A stretch of 64,000 nt of DNA from Acidaminobacterium chupaoyuni (GCA_047936785.1 CP176394.1); one strand, 5' to 3'; counted from the stretch's first letter, positions 41,519 to 50,931 are shown. Notes: generated from the letters alone by a model not told the origin. Made by a program: numbers and translations.

Positions 41519-43143
41519 TCTGCGGTTTTCTCTGCTATATAGGGCAATGCAATTTCAAATTGTGTTTTCATCGGCGGTTGGGGCGTTGGGCTTAATCGAA
41601 TCACGCCTTTATGAGCCAGAATGATCTTTTTGGTGATGGCAAGCCCAAGGCCGGAACCATGACTTTTCCCCCGCGATTCATCCCCTGTCACAAATGGTTC
41701 AAACAGCTGAGAAGCCACTTCGCACGGGATTCCGCTGCCGTCATCCCCGAGCAAAATTTTCACCGTTTGCTCTTTCAAAAGCACTTTCAAATACAGGGTC
41801 GTTCCCTTCGGGTTATATTTCAGCGCATTATTCACCAGATTATCTAAAGCGCGTTTACACAAACGAACATCGAGCATGCAATAGATCGGGTCGCCGGGGA
41901 TATCCGCTTCAATGTTGAAACCCGCCACTTCGAGCTCAGGATATTTTTCGGCAAAATAAAGCTGCAAAACATTGCAAAGATCTTTGCGCTCTAAATGGAT
42001 CGGCAGATCGGGATGATCGATTTTGCTGTATTCATGGAACATATCCAGAAGTTCCGTCATGCGTTCCGATTTTTTATAAATGGTTTCCAGATATTTTTGC
42101 TGGTCTTCCGGTTCTACCATTCCATCCATCAACGCTTCAGCATAACCTCGGATCACCGTGATGGGTGTTTTCAAATCATGTGAAATATCCGCCAGCAGTT
42201 TCTGGCGGCCTTTATCCAGACGAAGGCGCTCTTTTTCGCTTTCATCCAGCTGTTTTGCCAGTGAATTGAAATTATCCGCAATTTCCATAAACTCGGTGGG
42301 GCCGCGATAATTCTGCAAAGCGCTTGCGCCGTTATGGAAAAAATCAACGATCGCGCGGTTGAGCGGCAGCAAAAAGCCCTTTGTTTTTTTCATCAGAAAA
42401 TGTATGCATACCATTACGATGAAAAGATAAGCCGGAATAAACAGCAGCCAGCACTTATCCCACATTTTCATGGCTCTCAAATATTCTTCATTGGTGGCAT
42501 CTTTGATATATAACACGGCGGTGCGGTCTTCGCCGTTGGGGCCCTGATAAGCATATTTTCGAATGCGAAAATTCTGGCTTGAAGTATCGGCCAGATAATC
42601 GAATTCCTTCTTCGATAAAAAGGTTCTTTCAGGGAATAATGTGCCTGAAATAATGTTATAATTCTCATCCAGCAAAAGATAACCGGAAATTTGGCGGATC
42701 GGGCTGTCTGAGATGATTTCTTCTTCCAATAAATATTGCTTTTCTTTATTCCCCAGAGAAATTTCAGAAACGGTCAGATAGTGCTGGGTATTATAATCGA
42801 TCAAAAAATTCAGCTCTTCTTTTGAAAAGTTTTTCTTATAGCTTTGTTGATCGGAATAAATAGCCTGTCCGTTTTTATTCAGGATAACAAAATGGCTGCC
42901 CGTATCCAAAAAGAATTTCAAACGAAGATCGGGAAGCTCTTCATCTTCCGTGTTGGAAAGCTTTTCGATCAGCTGATCGACCTGCACCGAAGGAATCATG
43001 CGATCCATGATGGAAGATGCGGCGAAATAAATGCCGACAATGGCGGCAAAAATCGCCAGAGTAAAAATCAGATAATTTTTGATCAGCAGCGAAGCAAAGC
43101 TTCTGCCGACATTTGTTTTGATCTCAAATTTTTTACGGCTCAA
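41515..43143 (-). CDS. Membrane sensor histidine kinase
   Basis: A 542-aa sensor kinase: membrane helix at about 20-45, a large extracellular sensor domain (about 46-225), a second helix (LLFIPAYLFIVMVCIHFLM), a HAMP-like linker, HisKA with phosphoacceptor DISHDLKTPI and an HATPase with N and G boxes (NNALKYN, GDDGSGIP, GSGLGLAI). It reads from TTG 43143 after AGGAT and overlaps its response regulator by 11 bases. The signal is unknown. Confidence 0.9.
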   Translation of the reverse strand: MSRKKFEIKTNVGRSFASLLIKNYLIFTLAIFAAIVGIYFAASSIMDRMIPSVQVDQLIEKLSNTEDEELPDLRLKFFLDTGSHFVILNKNGQAIYSDQQSYKKNFSKEELNFLIDYNTQHYLTVSEISLGNKEKQYLLEEEIISDSPIRQISGYLLLDENYNIISGTLFPERTFLSKKEFDYLADTSSQNFRIRKYAYQGPNGEDRTAVLYIKDATNEEYLRAMKMWDKCWLLFIPAYLFIVMVCIHFLMKKTKGFLLPLNRAIVDFFHNGASALQNYRGPTEFMEIADNFNSLAKQLDESEKERLRLDKGRQKLLADISHDLKTPITVIRGYAEALMDGMVEPEDQQKYLETIYKKSERMTELLDMFHEYSKIDHPDLPIHLERKDLCNVLQLYFAEKYPELEVAGFNIEADIPGDPIYCMLDVRLCKRALDNLVNNALKYNPKGTTLYLKVLLKEQTVKILLGDDGSGIPCEVASQLFEPFVTGDESRGKSHGSGLGLAITKKIILAHKGVIRLSPTPQPPMKTQFEIALPYIAEKTAE

Positions 43144-43837
43144 TTTTATATCCTATCCCTCTAATGGTTTTGATATAGCGGGGCATTTTAGGGTTATCTT
43201 CAATCTTTTCCCGCAGCTTTGAAATATGTACCATCATCGTATTTTCATCGTTGGGGAAAAATTCACCGTTAATGCTTTCATAAAGCTGCGATTTGGCGAA
43301 CACACGCCCCGGCGAACTCATCAGTTTCGCCAGGATCTTATATTCTGTGGGGGTCAAAGCGATAAATTCGCCATTTTTGCTCACCGTTATTTTTTCCGGA
43401 TCCAAAATCAATTCTCCCACACAGATTTCTTTTTTCTGGGGTGTTCCGGTTTCCTCTTCGTTGCCGCCCAGCTGATAATAACGGCGCAGATTTGAACGCA
43501 CACGGGCAACGATCTCCATGGGATTAAAAGGTTTTGTCATATAATCATCGGCGCCAAGATCCAAGCCTAAAATTTTATCATGATCCTGATCTTTGGCCGA
43601 AAGGATCACAATGGGCATATTGCTGAATTCTCGAATTTTTTTCGTGAGGGCATATCCATCCATGCGTGGCATCATCAAATCTAAAATAGCAAGATCGATT
43701 TTTTCATTCTTCACAATTTCTAAAGCTTCTACCCCGTTTTCCGCATGAAAAACACGATAGCCTGCGCTTTCCAGATAAAGGCATAAAAGTCTTGCGATAT
43801 CCAGATCGTCTTCTGCAACCATTAATTGATAGCCCAT
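43133..43837 (-). CDS. OmpR/PhoB-family response regulator
   Basis: A 234-aa regulator with a receiver domain (acidic pocket EDD, phosphoacceptor in LAILDLMMPRMDGY, switch Lys in MTKPF) and a C-terminal winged helix (LTPTEYKILAKLMSSPGRVFAK, KTIRGIGYKIEP). It is the partner of the overlapping histidine kinase. Its upstream region holds the 89-bp repeats rather than a clear promoter. Confidence 0.92.
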   Translation of the reverse strand: MGYQLMVAEDDLDIARLLCLYLESAGYRVFHAENGVEALEIVKNEKIDLAILDLMMPRMDGYALTKKIREFSNMPIVILSAKDQDHDKILGLDLGADDYMTKPFNPMEIVARVRSNLRRYYQLGGNEEETGTPQKKEICVGELILDPEKITVSKNGEFIALTPTEYKILAKLMSSPGRVFAKSQLYESINGEFFPNDENTMMVHISKLREKIEDNPKMPRYIKTIRGIGYKIEP

Positions 43838-44212
43838 AATATACTCCTCTTGAAAGAACTCAAAATGCAGCTTTGTGTTGTGTCGATTAAGACGGCCGGT
43901 GCCATAAGCAGAGAATGGAATGAATAGTAGTGTAACCGCTTGCGGCTTATTCTGCCATGGATGCGAAGCAGGAATGACAGAAAGTGGCTATCGCCGTAGG
44001 CGGGCCGTGAAACTTGTATAATAACCGCTTGCGGCTTATTCTGCCATGGATGCGAAGCAGGAATGACAGAAAGTGGCCATCGCCGTAGGCGGGCCGTGAA
44101 ACTTGTATAATAACCACTTGCGGTTATTATATCTTGATTTTTTCTTTTTCGCAAGAAAACGATACCAATAAAGAATAAAACTATATGTAGGGCGGAAAAC
44201 CGCCCTGTTATT
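43838..44212. other. Gene-free interval with tandem repeats
   Basis: The 375 bases between spoIVB and the response regulator hold no supported gene. Most of it is the 89-bp repeat array. An open frame across it on the minus strand is repeat-encoded and lacks a ribosome binding site. Confidence 0.7.
43933..44135. repeat. 89-bp tandem repeat array, about 2.3 copies
   Basis: Units begin at 43933, 44022 and 44111 (period 89 bp; the third is partial). The core GCCGTAGGCGGGCCGTGAAA is the reverse complement of the core in the 91-bp array at 11049-11486, so both belong to one family in opposite orientations. Each unit also carries TATAATAACCGC-type sequence and the segment TGCGAAGCAGGAATGACAG, absent from the first array. 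Confidence 0.88.
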
Positions 44213-45325
44213 TTACTTTTTCGAAATTGACTGTGCCGTATCCAACATATTTTCAATAAAAATACCATATCCGCGGGTAGGATCGTTCACCAGCACATGC
44301 GTTACAGCACCGATCAGTTTTCCGTTTTGCAAAATCGGGCTGCCGCTCATGCCTTGCACGATGCCGCCGGTTTTTTGAATCAATTTTTCATCGGTCACAC
44401 GAATCATCATGTTTCTTCCCGTGCCGTCGTCATCAGAATAGAGTTTCAGAATTTCGATGTCATATACCTCTGTCTTATCGTTTTCCACATTGGCAATGAT
44501 CTGGGCTTTTCCTTCTTTGATTTCGTTTTTAGAAGCTACAGGAACGGCCTGGCTCTGATCGTAAAGTTTTTTATCCTGCAGACATCCGAAAATGCCCGAC
44601 CCTGTGTTGGAATACAGAATTCCCTGGTCATTCACCAGGTCATATTCGCCCACAAGTTCCCCCGGTGCGCCGCTCTGCCCTTTTTTCACATCCACCACGG
44701 CGGATCGCATGATGCTGCCGCCGCCGATAGGCATGAGAGTTCCTGTTTCTTCATCGCACACACCGTGGCCCAAAGCACCAAATGCCCCGTTTTCGGGGTC
44801 AACATAAGTGATCGTGCCGATGCCGGCCAAACTGTCGCGCACCCATGCGCCGATTTTATATCCTGCCGAATCATCGCGCTCACCCTTTACCGTTAAAGAA
44901 AGCTTTTGATTGCCGCGCAGAATTTTCAGCTGAATTTCCGGCTGTGTGGCCTGTGAAAGCGCTTTCACAAAATCTTCATTGCTGGTGATGGCGGCGCCGT
45001 TGGCTTCCGTTACCACATCGCCGATTTTGAGCCCTGCCGCCTCAGCGGGAGTTTTTACCGCATGATCCGCGGCAAAGCCGATGACCATGGTTCCCTGTGA
45101 AAACAGTTTGATACCGGTGGTTCGCCCCAAAGGAATCAGTGATTTTGATTGCGGCGACACCACCTCTATCTTTTCTGTTTTCGAAACATTGATTGCATCG
45201 ATTTGTGATGCCGCAACGGTATTTTCATATTTTACTGGAAATACTATAAACGATATCGCAAACAGAACGCAAAGGAAACTGATGCCCATCGCAATTTTTG
45301 GAAATATTTTTTCAATTTTTTTCAC
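44213..45325 (-). CDS. spoIVB: SpoIVB serine peptidase
   Basis: SpoIVB is secreted by the forespore and triggers pro-sigma-K processing in the mother cell. The 370-aa protein has an N-terminal membrane helix, a PDZ domain (about 85-155, AADHAVKTPAEAAGLKIGD) and an S55 peptidase domain with GTITYVDPENGAFGALGHG and catalytic Ser in GMSGSPILQNGK. The start is GTG 45325 after GGAGGAG. In most spore formers spo0A follows; here the repeat array and an OmpR-type regulator follow instead. Confidence 0.93.
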   Translation of the reverse strand: MKKIEKIFPKIAMGISFLCVLFAISFIVFPVKYENTVAASQIDAINVSKTEKIEVVSPQSKSLIPLGRTTGIKLFSQGTMVIGFAADHAVKTPAEAAGLKIGDVVTEANGAAITSNEDFVKALSQATQPEIQLKILRGNQKLSLTVKGERDDSAGYKIGAWVRDSLAGIGTITYVDPENGAFGALGHGVCDEETGTLMPIGGGSIMRSAVVDVKKGQSGAPGELVGEYDLVNDQGILYSNTGSGIFGCLQDKKLYDQSQAVPVASKNEIKEGKAQIIANVENDKTEVYDIEILKLYSDDDGTGRNMMIRVTDEKLIQKTGGIVQGMSGSPILQNGKLIGAVTHVLVNDPTRGYGIFIENMLDTAQSISKK

Positions 45326-45371
45326 AGAACTCCTCCTTTCTGTCACCTTTATAGCTTGCCCGTTTCTTCGA

Positions 45372-45400
45372 TTGATTGCCTGCAATAAAAATGGTATTAT
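45372..45400 (+). promoter_or_regulatory. Promoter of the DUF2493 gene
   Basis: TTGATT (45372-45377), a 17-bp spacer and TATTAT (45395-45400), about 54 bases before the start at 45454, in the divergent region with spoIVB. Confidence 0.65.
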
Positions 45401-45453
45401 GTTTATATTCTGTATACTTCACAGAAAAAGCCATGAAAATCGGAGAATATGAC

Positions 45454-45819
45454 ATGAAAATAGCGATTGTTGGCTCACGCGATGCAACTTTGGCACAATA
45501 TCAGCAAATCAAAGAAAATGTTCCAGATCAGGCAACTTCCATCATCAGCGGCGGCGCAAAAGGCGCAGACCGGTTGGCGGCGAAATATGCCGCCGAAAAG
45601 ATGCTGCCGCTGATCGAATATCTGCCCGATTATAAAACCTTTGGTTCCTTTGCGCCGTTGATGCGAAACCAACAGATCATCATGGAAGCCGACTATGTCG
45701 TTTGCCTCTGGAACGGATTTTCAAAAGGCACAGCTTCTGTGATCCGCCTTTGCATGAAGCTTCATAAGCCCTGCAAAGTCATCCCTTTCACACCCGCGGA
45801 AAACGCGTATGAAATATGA
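45454..45819 (+). CDS. DUF2493 / SLOG-family protein (YspA-like)
   Basis: A 121-aa Rossmann-like protein with MKIAIVGSRDAT, ISGGAKGADRLAAKYA and MEADYVVCLWNG, the SLOG/DUF2493 pattern of nucleotide- or ligand-binding proteins related to DprA and LOG. The GGAKGAD motif is the likely phosphate-binding loop. Function is unknown. CGGAG eight bases upstream sets the start; an in-frame ATG at 45433 is less likely. Confidence 0.82.
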   Translation: MKIAIVGSRDATLAQYQQIKENVPDQATSIISGGAKGADRLAAKYAAEKMLPLIEYLPDYKTFGSFAPLMRNQQIIMEADYVVCLWNGFSKGTASVIRLCMKLHKPCKVIPFTPAENAYEI

Positions 45820-45856
45820 AATCTGATTTTAAAACTCCAAATTTTATTTTTAAAAG

Positions 45857-45892
45857 AAAAAACCTGTTTTGCATCGGCAAAACAGGTTTTTT
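45857..45892. terminator. Bidirectional terminator between DUF2493 and GerMN genes
   Basis: AAAAAACCTGTTTTGC and GCAAAACAGGTTTTTT pair over 16 bases around a four-base loop, between two convergent genes. Confidence 0.92.
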
Positions 45893-45894
45893 GA

Positions 45895-46806
45895 TCATTC
45901 AACAAAATTTTTATTAAAGCTTAAAACGCCGTCATACCCTCTCAGCCCATAGTGAGAAAGCGGGATGTTATCGATGCGTATCAAAACGCCGCGTACATTT
46001 TTGATCGAACAAAGGGTGTTGGTGATGGCGCGAACAGAAAGCGCATCCAGCTGCCCATTGCTCTGCGGCGTATCCATAAAATTCACCACGCAGATGCCAT
46101 CGGTAATGGTGATGGATCTAAGCTGAGCGCCTCGCGGAACAGGGCTTTGCAGCTTATCTACATCAGACTGCCGGCTCAGTTCCGAAAACACCACATCGGG
46201 CGTCAGCGTGTCTTGCTCTGTTTTAATCACGCGATGCACCGCCTGCATTTCTTCATCTTCGCGGTTCAACAAATACACCGTTAAATCGAATGTGTTGAAC
46301 TGGATGGCCGAAGGATCCAAAATAATAGCGTCGCTGCTTAAATAAAGATCATCGGAAGATTCCTGCTCCGGCGCCACGCAAGAAACCTTGACAAAGCTGA
46401 TCGAATCGATCTGTGTTAAAGTCATGGCGATTGCCGAAGCCAACAGGCTTTTCTGGATATCCAGCAGCGGATAATATTCTTTTGAAAGGTTCACGACCAC
46501 GCTGTTCCCATAAAAAGCAACAGAATCAACGGTGATGTTTTCGGGCAGAACCGAAACGCAATCATACTCGCTGATGTTTTTCATCTCGTTCAAAAGCGAT
46601 TCAGCCAATTGACGCGGCGGCAAATCCAGATCCATCATTTTAGATTTTGTGATCAGTTGTCTTGGTTTTCGCTGTTCGCCCGCGATGCCCAGACAATAGA
46701 TATTCACCGGCTGAAGAGTTTTTGAGGAACTGTTTTCGGTGGGATTTTTGCATCCGCCCAGAAGAAAAAGAATGGCCAAACACAAACATAAACATCTTTT
46801 TTTCAT
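45895..46806 (-). CDS. GerMN-domain lipoprotein
   Basis: A 303-aa lipoprotein with a signal peptide and lipobox LLGGC (Cys 19), then two GerMN domains (about 30-165 and 175-300), the second with NREDEEMQAVHR and ending YGLRGYDGVLSF. GerM-type proteins act in sporulation engulfment and germination; similar lipoproteins also follow WalK-like kinases. ATG 46806 overlaps the kinase stop by four bases, so translation is coupled. Confidence 0.87.
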   Translation of the reverse strand: MKKRCLCLCLAILFLLGGCKNPTENSSSKTLQPVNIYCLGIAGEQRKPRQLITKSKMMDLDLPPRQLAESLLNEMKNISEYDCVSVLPENITVDSVAFYGNSVVVNLSKEYYPLLDIQKSLLASAIAMTLTQIDSISFVKVSCVAPEQESSDDLYLSSDAIILDPSAIQFNTFDLTVYLLNREDEEMQAVHRVIKTEQDTLTPDVVFSELSRQSDVDKLQSPVPRGAQLRSITITDGICVVNFMDTPQSNGQLDALSVRAITNTLCSIKNVRGVLIRIDNIPLSHYGLRGYDGVLSFNKNFVE

Positions 46807-48224
46807 TGCTGTGCCCCGCTTTCTTCCGGCAGATCCTCTTGGGCCGCGGGTAAAATCACGCAAAATTCGGTTCCTTCGCCCAAAACGCTGGTCACGCGAA
46901 TATCTCCGCCCAGAGTATGCAGCCAATCCGCCACAATGGAAAGCCCCAGGCCGGTGCCGCCGGTGGCCCTTGCGCGCGCTTTGTCAACGCGGTAAAAGCG
47001 CTCAAAAATATGATCGATCGCCTCTTGCGGAATACCGATGCCGGTATCTTTCACATGCAGCAGCACAAAATCTTTCTTTTCCTCTTTCGCCAGTCTGTTT
47101 TCCTTTTCGGCCCAAACGGTAACACTGCCGCCTGTATGGTTATACTTAATGGCATTCTCGATCAGATTAAAAACCACCTGATGCAGGCCGTCTTTATCAA
47201 AATAGACCCAAAGCTGCCGGTCAACACGGTTATTCAAAGTGACTTTGGCCATTGCGGCGTTTTCTCTTAAAATTTCAACGATTTTTTGAACCAGCTTTGT
47301 TAAATCACAGCGGTTCACCGCCGATTGCGGCACAAAATCAAGCTTCGTCAGCTGCAGCAAACGCTCGGTGATGCGCGTCAGGCGATCGATCTCTTCATTG
47401 ATATCGGTCAGGAATTCATCCACATCATTTTTTGAGATGCCTTTTGTCTGCAAAATAGAATCGGAAAGCAGCTTGATCGATGCCAGCGGTGTTTTCAGTT
47501 CATGGGAGGCATTGGAAACAAACTCGCGGCGCAGTTCTTCTGTTTTGGCCAAACGATCCGCCAGCTCGTTAAATTCCGATGCCATTTCCGCCAGTTCATC
47601 TTCGCCGGAAATCGTGATGCGGCTGTCGTAATTTCCCGCGCTCATATCTCTGATGCCGTCTGTCAAAGTAGAAATTCTTTTGCCGAAATAAACCATGAAA
47701 ATCAGCAAAGCCACCGTGACCAGAACAGAGAGAAAAATAGAAAGGTTTAAAATGTTCGAACGCGTGCTGCTGAGAAAAGCCGCCTGCTCGGTATCATAAT
47801 CATACACATAAACCGCGCCGATGGCTGTGGTGGATTTCATCACAGGCACGGCTGCGCTTGAGATAAAAGCCACATCATCATAGACACAGTGAAAAACATT
47901 ATTCCCTTCCAGCGCGGCCACGATTTCGGGCAGCAGCAAGATTTTCCCCGCAAGAGAACTGCTTTTTGAATTATCATAGATCACGGTTCCCGAAGCGTCT
48001 GTCACCAGAATGCGCTGGTCATCGCTCAAATCAAGCACACGAACGGAAACAGAAATGTTTTCATGGCTTAATGCAGTAAAATCCTCCAGTGTGCTTGCCA
48101 AAGTCTGCACACCGGAGGAAAGCTCTGTTTCTTTTGAAGATATAATCAACCGCCGCACTGCCTGGACGGGATAAGAATTCATAATAAGCAGCAACAGGAT
48201 CATCGCGACAGCAAAAACGGTCAC
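46803..48224 (-). CDS. WalK/PhoR-like sensor histidine kinase
   Basis: A 473-aa kinase: first helix at the N-terminus, an extracellular domain (about 22-150), second helix (SIFLSVLVTVALLIFMVYF), HAMP, HisKA with NASHELKTPLAS and HATPase with NAIKYN and GTGLGLSIVAD. The start is doubtful. The first canonical codon is GTG 48224, with no ribosome binding site and only a short N-terminus, whereas KSLRFRI just upstream resembles the usual kinase N-terminus but is closed by a TAG. Translation is probably coupled to the regulator gene. Confidence 0.9.
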   Translation of the reverse strand: MTVFAVAMILLLLIMNSYPVQAVRRLIISSKETELSSGVQTLASTLEDFTALSHENISVSVRVLDLSDDQRILVTDASGTVIYDNSKSSSLAGKILLLPEIVAALEGNNVFHCVYDDVAFISSAAVPVMKSTTAIGAVYVYDYDTEQAAFLSSTRSNILNLSIFLSVLVTVALLIFMVYFGKRISTLTDGIRDMSAGNYDSRITISGEDELAEMASEFNELADRLAKTEELRREFVSNASHELKTPLASIKLLSDSILQTKGISKNDVDEFLTDINEEIDRLTRITERLLQLTKLDFVPQSAVNRCDLTKLVQKIVEILRENAAMAKVTLNNRVDRQLWVYFDKDGLHQVVFNLIENAIKYNHTGGSVTVWAEKENRLAKEEKKDFVLLHVKDTGIGIPQEAIDHIFERFYRVDKARARATGGTGLGLSIVADWLHTLGGDIRVTSVLGEGTEFCVILPAAQEDLPEESGAQQ

Positions 48225-48243
48225 GATGCGAAAGCGAAGGCTT

Positions 48244-48948
48244 TTAGTCCATTTGCTCGCTGATACTTGCTTTGAAATAATAACCTACCCCCCATTTGGT
48301 GAGGATGTATTCGGGATTCGCGTCATCGGTTTCCAGTTTTTCGCGCAAGCGGCGAACATGCACATCCACCGTTCGGATATCGCCGGGATAATCTTCGCCC
48401 CATACTGAATTCAAAAGCCCTTCACGGCTGAAAACGCGCCCGGGGTTTCTGGCCAGCATCACCAGCAGATCGAACTCTTTGGCTGTCAGGTCAGCGCCTT
48501 TTCCGTTTTTCTTCACGGAACGCTGGGCTGTATCGATCTGAAGATCGCCGATTCGAATCTGATCTTCCATCACCACAGAAGTGTTCTGGGCGGCGCTTCG
48601 GCGCAAAATCGCGCGAATGCGGGCTTTCAGCTCTAAGATATCAAAAGGTTTTGTCACATAATCATCGGCCCCATATTCAAAACCGATCAGTTTATCAACG
48701 CCCTCGCTCTTTGCGGTAAGCATCATGATGGGGACATTGGAATTTTCGCGAATTTTTCTGCAAACTTCAAGGCCGCTCACTTCAGGCAGCATTAAATCTA
48801 AAATAATGATATCGTATTTCTGATCGTGCGCCAAATTCAAAGCCTGCGTGCCGTCATAAGCGGCATCGACCTGATATCCGTCATTTTCAAGATTAAATTT
48901 AATTCCTTTGACCAACAGCTTTTCATCATCAACAACCAATACTCTCAT
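48244..48948 (-). CDS. WalR/PhoP-like response regulator
   Basis: A 234-aa OmpR-family regulator: MRVLVVDDEK, phosphoacceptor in IIILDLMLPEVSG, VTKPF, and a winged helix with LTAKEFDLLVMLARNPGRVFSRE and KWGVGYYF, the last typical of WalR/YycF. With the downstream kinase and GerMN lipoprotein it forms one operon that probably responds to cell-wall state (inference from family). GGAGG precedes ATG 48948 by five bases. Confidence 0.93.
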   Translation of the reverse strand: MRVLVVDDEKLLVKGIKFNLENDGYQVDAAYDGTQALNLAHDQKYDIIILDLMLPEVSGLEVCRKIRENSNVPIMMLTAKSEGVDKLIGFEYGADDYVTKPFDILELKARIRAILRRSAAQNTSVVMEDQIRIGDLQIDTAQRSVKKNGKGADLTAKEFDLLVMLARNPGRVFSREGLLNSVWGEDYPGDIRTVDVHVRRLREKLETDDANPEYILTKWGVGYYFKASISEQMD

Positions 48949-49018
48949 AGCGACCTCCATCGTTGTTTCACTAAACGCATTTGATAGGATGCTGCGCGGT
49001 GAAGACCAAAATTTTTTC

Positions 49019-49402
49019 TCACTCCAGCGTGACCCACTCTTCCATGCGGTGATAAAGAACTTCACCGATGCCATTCACGGCGCGAAGCTCTTCTTTCGAT
49101 TCAAATGGGCCGTTTTCCTGACGGTATTCCACGATTCGCTTTGCCAACGCAGGGCCGATGCCCGGAATTTGATCCAGTTCTTCCTCGTCGGCTTCATTTA
49201 TATTTACTCTTATCATATCGTTTTCTTTCTCATTCGGCAAGACATAACTTTCAATTTCTAACAAATTTTGCTGATCCACCCATCCATCCGCGGGCAAAGA
49301 GACCATAATTTTCCCTTGCATCATCATAAAACGCCCGCAAAAGATGCCGACGACCAGCGCGGCCGGAATTCCTGCCATCATTCCCAAAAAACTCTTTCTC
49401 AT
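49019..49402 (-). CDS. ComEA-like helix-hairpin-helix protein
   Basis: A 127-aa membrane-anchored protein: one helix (AALVVGIFCGRFMMM), a short spacer and a C-terminal ComEA helix-hairpin-helix DNA-binding domain (INEADEEELDQIPGIGPALA and AVNGIGEVLYHRM). ComEA captures incoming DNA in transformation; here no comEB or comEC is adjacent, so the role is uncertain. AAGGTGA sets the start at 49402; the frame extends to 49477 without support. Confidence 0.85.
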   Translation of the reverse strand: MRKSFLGMMAGIPAALVVGIFCGRFMMMQGKIMVSLPADGWVDQQNLLEIESYVLPNEKENDMIRVNINEADEEELDQIPGIGPALAKRIVEYRQENGPFESKEELRAVNGIGEVLYHRMEEWVTLE

Positions 49403-49507
49403 TGGCTTCACCTTGTTTAACTCGTCTGTTGAATTCCCCGTCATTCTTTGATAAAATAACAGTCGTTCTATGTTCATTCCGTGATTTCAAGATTTCTGGA
49501 GGGTAAA

Positions 49508-50842
49508 ATGAATTTTAAAAAGTGGTTTTCATGGATTTTTATCGCTGTTTTTTTATGCGGCACGATCTTCGCCGCAACGCCGGAAACACCCGCCGTTCCG
49601 GATAACGCCGTTGAACTTTCTTCAAAAGGCGCTATTATCGGCGAAACCACCACCGATGAAATCCTTTATGAATATCATGCAGATGATCGTTTATACCCTG
49701 CCAGCACTACAAAGCTGATGACAGCCCTTGTGGCGGTGGAACATTGCAAGCCTACTGATATTTTAACAGTCCCTCAGAGCGCTGTCGAGGGGTTATTTGA
49801 GCAAGGCAGCAGCGTTTTTCTGAAAACAGGCGAGCAAATGGCTTTTCAGGATATGCTGGCTTATTTATTGATCCCTTCGGGCAACGATGCCGCCAACACA
49901 ATCGCCGATCATATCAGCGGCAGCCCCCAAAAATTTGCCGATCTGATGAATGAAAAAGCCAAAGAATTAGGCTGCACCAATACCCATTTCACAAACCCCA
50001 ACGGCCTGCATGATGAAAACCATTATACCAGCGCCCGTGATCTTTATTTGATCGCCAAAGCGGCCATGAAGAACGATTTGATCCGCAAGATCGTTTCCAC
50101 CGTTCAAACCGATCTTCCCGTTACAAACATGCATGCTTCCACCACGACCATCACCACCACCAACCACCTGATCTCACGCATCAAAGACGGCCGCTATTTC
50201 AATGCGGATGCCATCGGCATCAAAACCGGCACCACCACACCGGCGGGGTTCTGCCTCATCGCCGGGTTTGATAACGGTGATCTGGAATATATTTCAGTCG
50301 TTCTGGGCGGCAAAAAAGATGCCGACACAGGCGATATCGGCTGCTACAGTGATACACTGAAGCTTTATAAATATGTCAAAGATAATTTTGCCATGCAGAC
50401 GCTGGCCGAAAAGGATGCGCCCATCAAAGAAGTGCCCCTGCAATATTGCTCGGGTCAGGATTTCATGGTGCTTTCCCCCGCCAAAGATTTTTCAACGCTT
50501 GCACCCAAGGGCATTTTAAAATCTGCCACGGTGGAATATAAAGTGGATTGCCCCAAAACTCTGGCCGCGCCCATTAAAAAGGGTGAAAAGCTGGGCACCG
50601 CCCGCCTCTATATCAACGATAAAGAATACGGCAGCATCGATTTGGTGGCCTCTTCTTCGGCCGAGCGTTCAAAAATTCTGTATGCGGCCGCCTGTGTGAC
50701 AAATTTCTTCAAATCCACGGTTTTCCGCATTCTTCTCGCTGCGCTTCTTGCTTTCCTGCTGATTTTGTTTGTTACCAAATCGCTGCGCCGGCGTAATAAT
50801 CGCAGCCGCCGCTATTCCAGCAAAAGACGCTATCGCCGCTGA
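49508..50842 (+). CDS. D-alanyl-D-alanine carboxypeptidase (PBP5 family)
   Basis: A 444-aa PBP5-type carboxypeptidase, the second in the window. Signal peptide, then STTK in YPASTTKLM, SGN in LIPSGNDAA and KTG in IGIKTGTTTPAG. A C-terminal beta domain and, unlike DacF here, a final transmembrane helix (ILLAALLAFLLILFVTKSL) with a very basic tail (RRRNNRSRRYSSKRRYRR) that should stay in the cytoplasm. GGAGG precedes ATG 49508. It is divergent from comEA. Confidence 0.92.
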   Translation: MNFKKWFSWIFIAVFLCGTIFAATPETPAVPDNAVELSSKGAIIGETTTDEILYEYHADDRLYPASTTKLMTALVAVEHCKPTDILTVPQSAVEGLFEQGSSVFLKTGEQMAFQDMLAYLLIPSGNDAANTIADHISGSPQKFADLMNEKAKELGCTNTHFTNPNGLHDENHYTSARDLYLIAKAAMKNDLIRKIVSTVQTDLPVTNMHASTTTITTTNHLISRIKDGRYFNADAIGIKTGTTTPAGFCLIAGFDNGDLEYISVVLGGKKDADTGDIGCYSDTLKLYKYVKDNFAMQTLAEKDAPIKEVPLQYCSGQDFMVLSPAKDFSTLAPKGILKSATVEYKVDCPKTLAAPIKKGEKLGTARLYINDKEYGSIDLVASSSAERSKILYAAACVTNFFKSTVFRILLAALLAFLLILFVTKSLRRRNNRSRRYSSKRRYRR

Positions 50843-50880
50843 TAAAATTCACTCGGCATTTTTGTTTCACATTTAAAGAT

Positions 50881-50931
50881 AAAAAGGCTTTTGCCATAAG
50901 GGGTTCTTCCCTTTTGGCAAAAGCCTTTTTT
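50881..50931. terminator. Bidirectional terminator between dac and upp
   Basis: AAAAAGGCTTTTGCCA and TGGCAAAAGCCTTTTTT-type arms (about 16 bp) around a 17-base, partly self-paired loop, between convergent genes. Confidence 0.9.
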
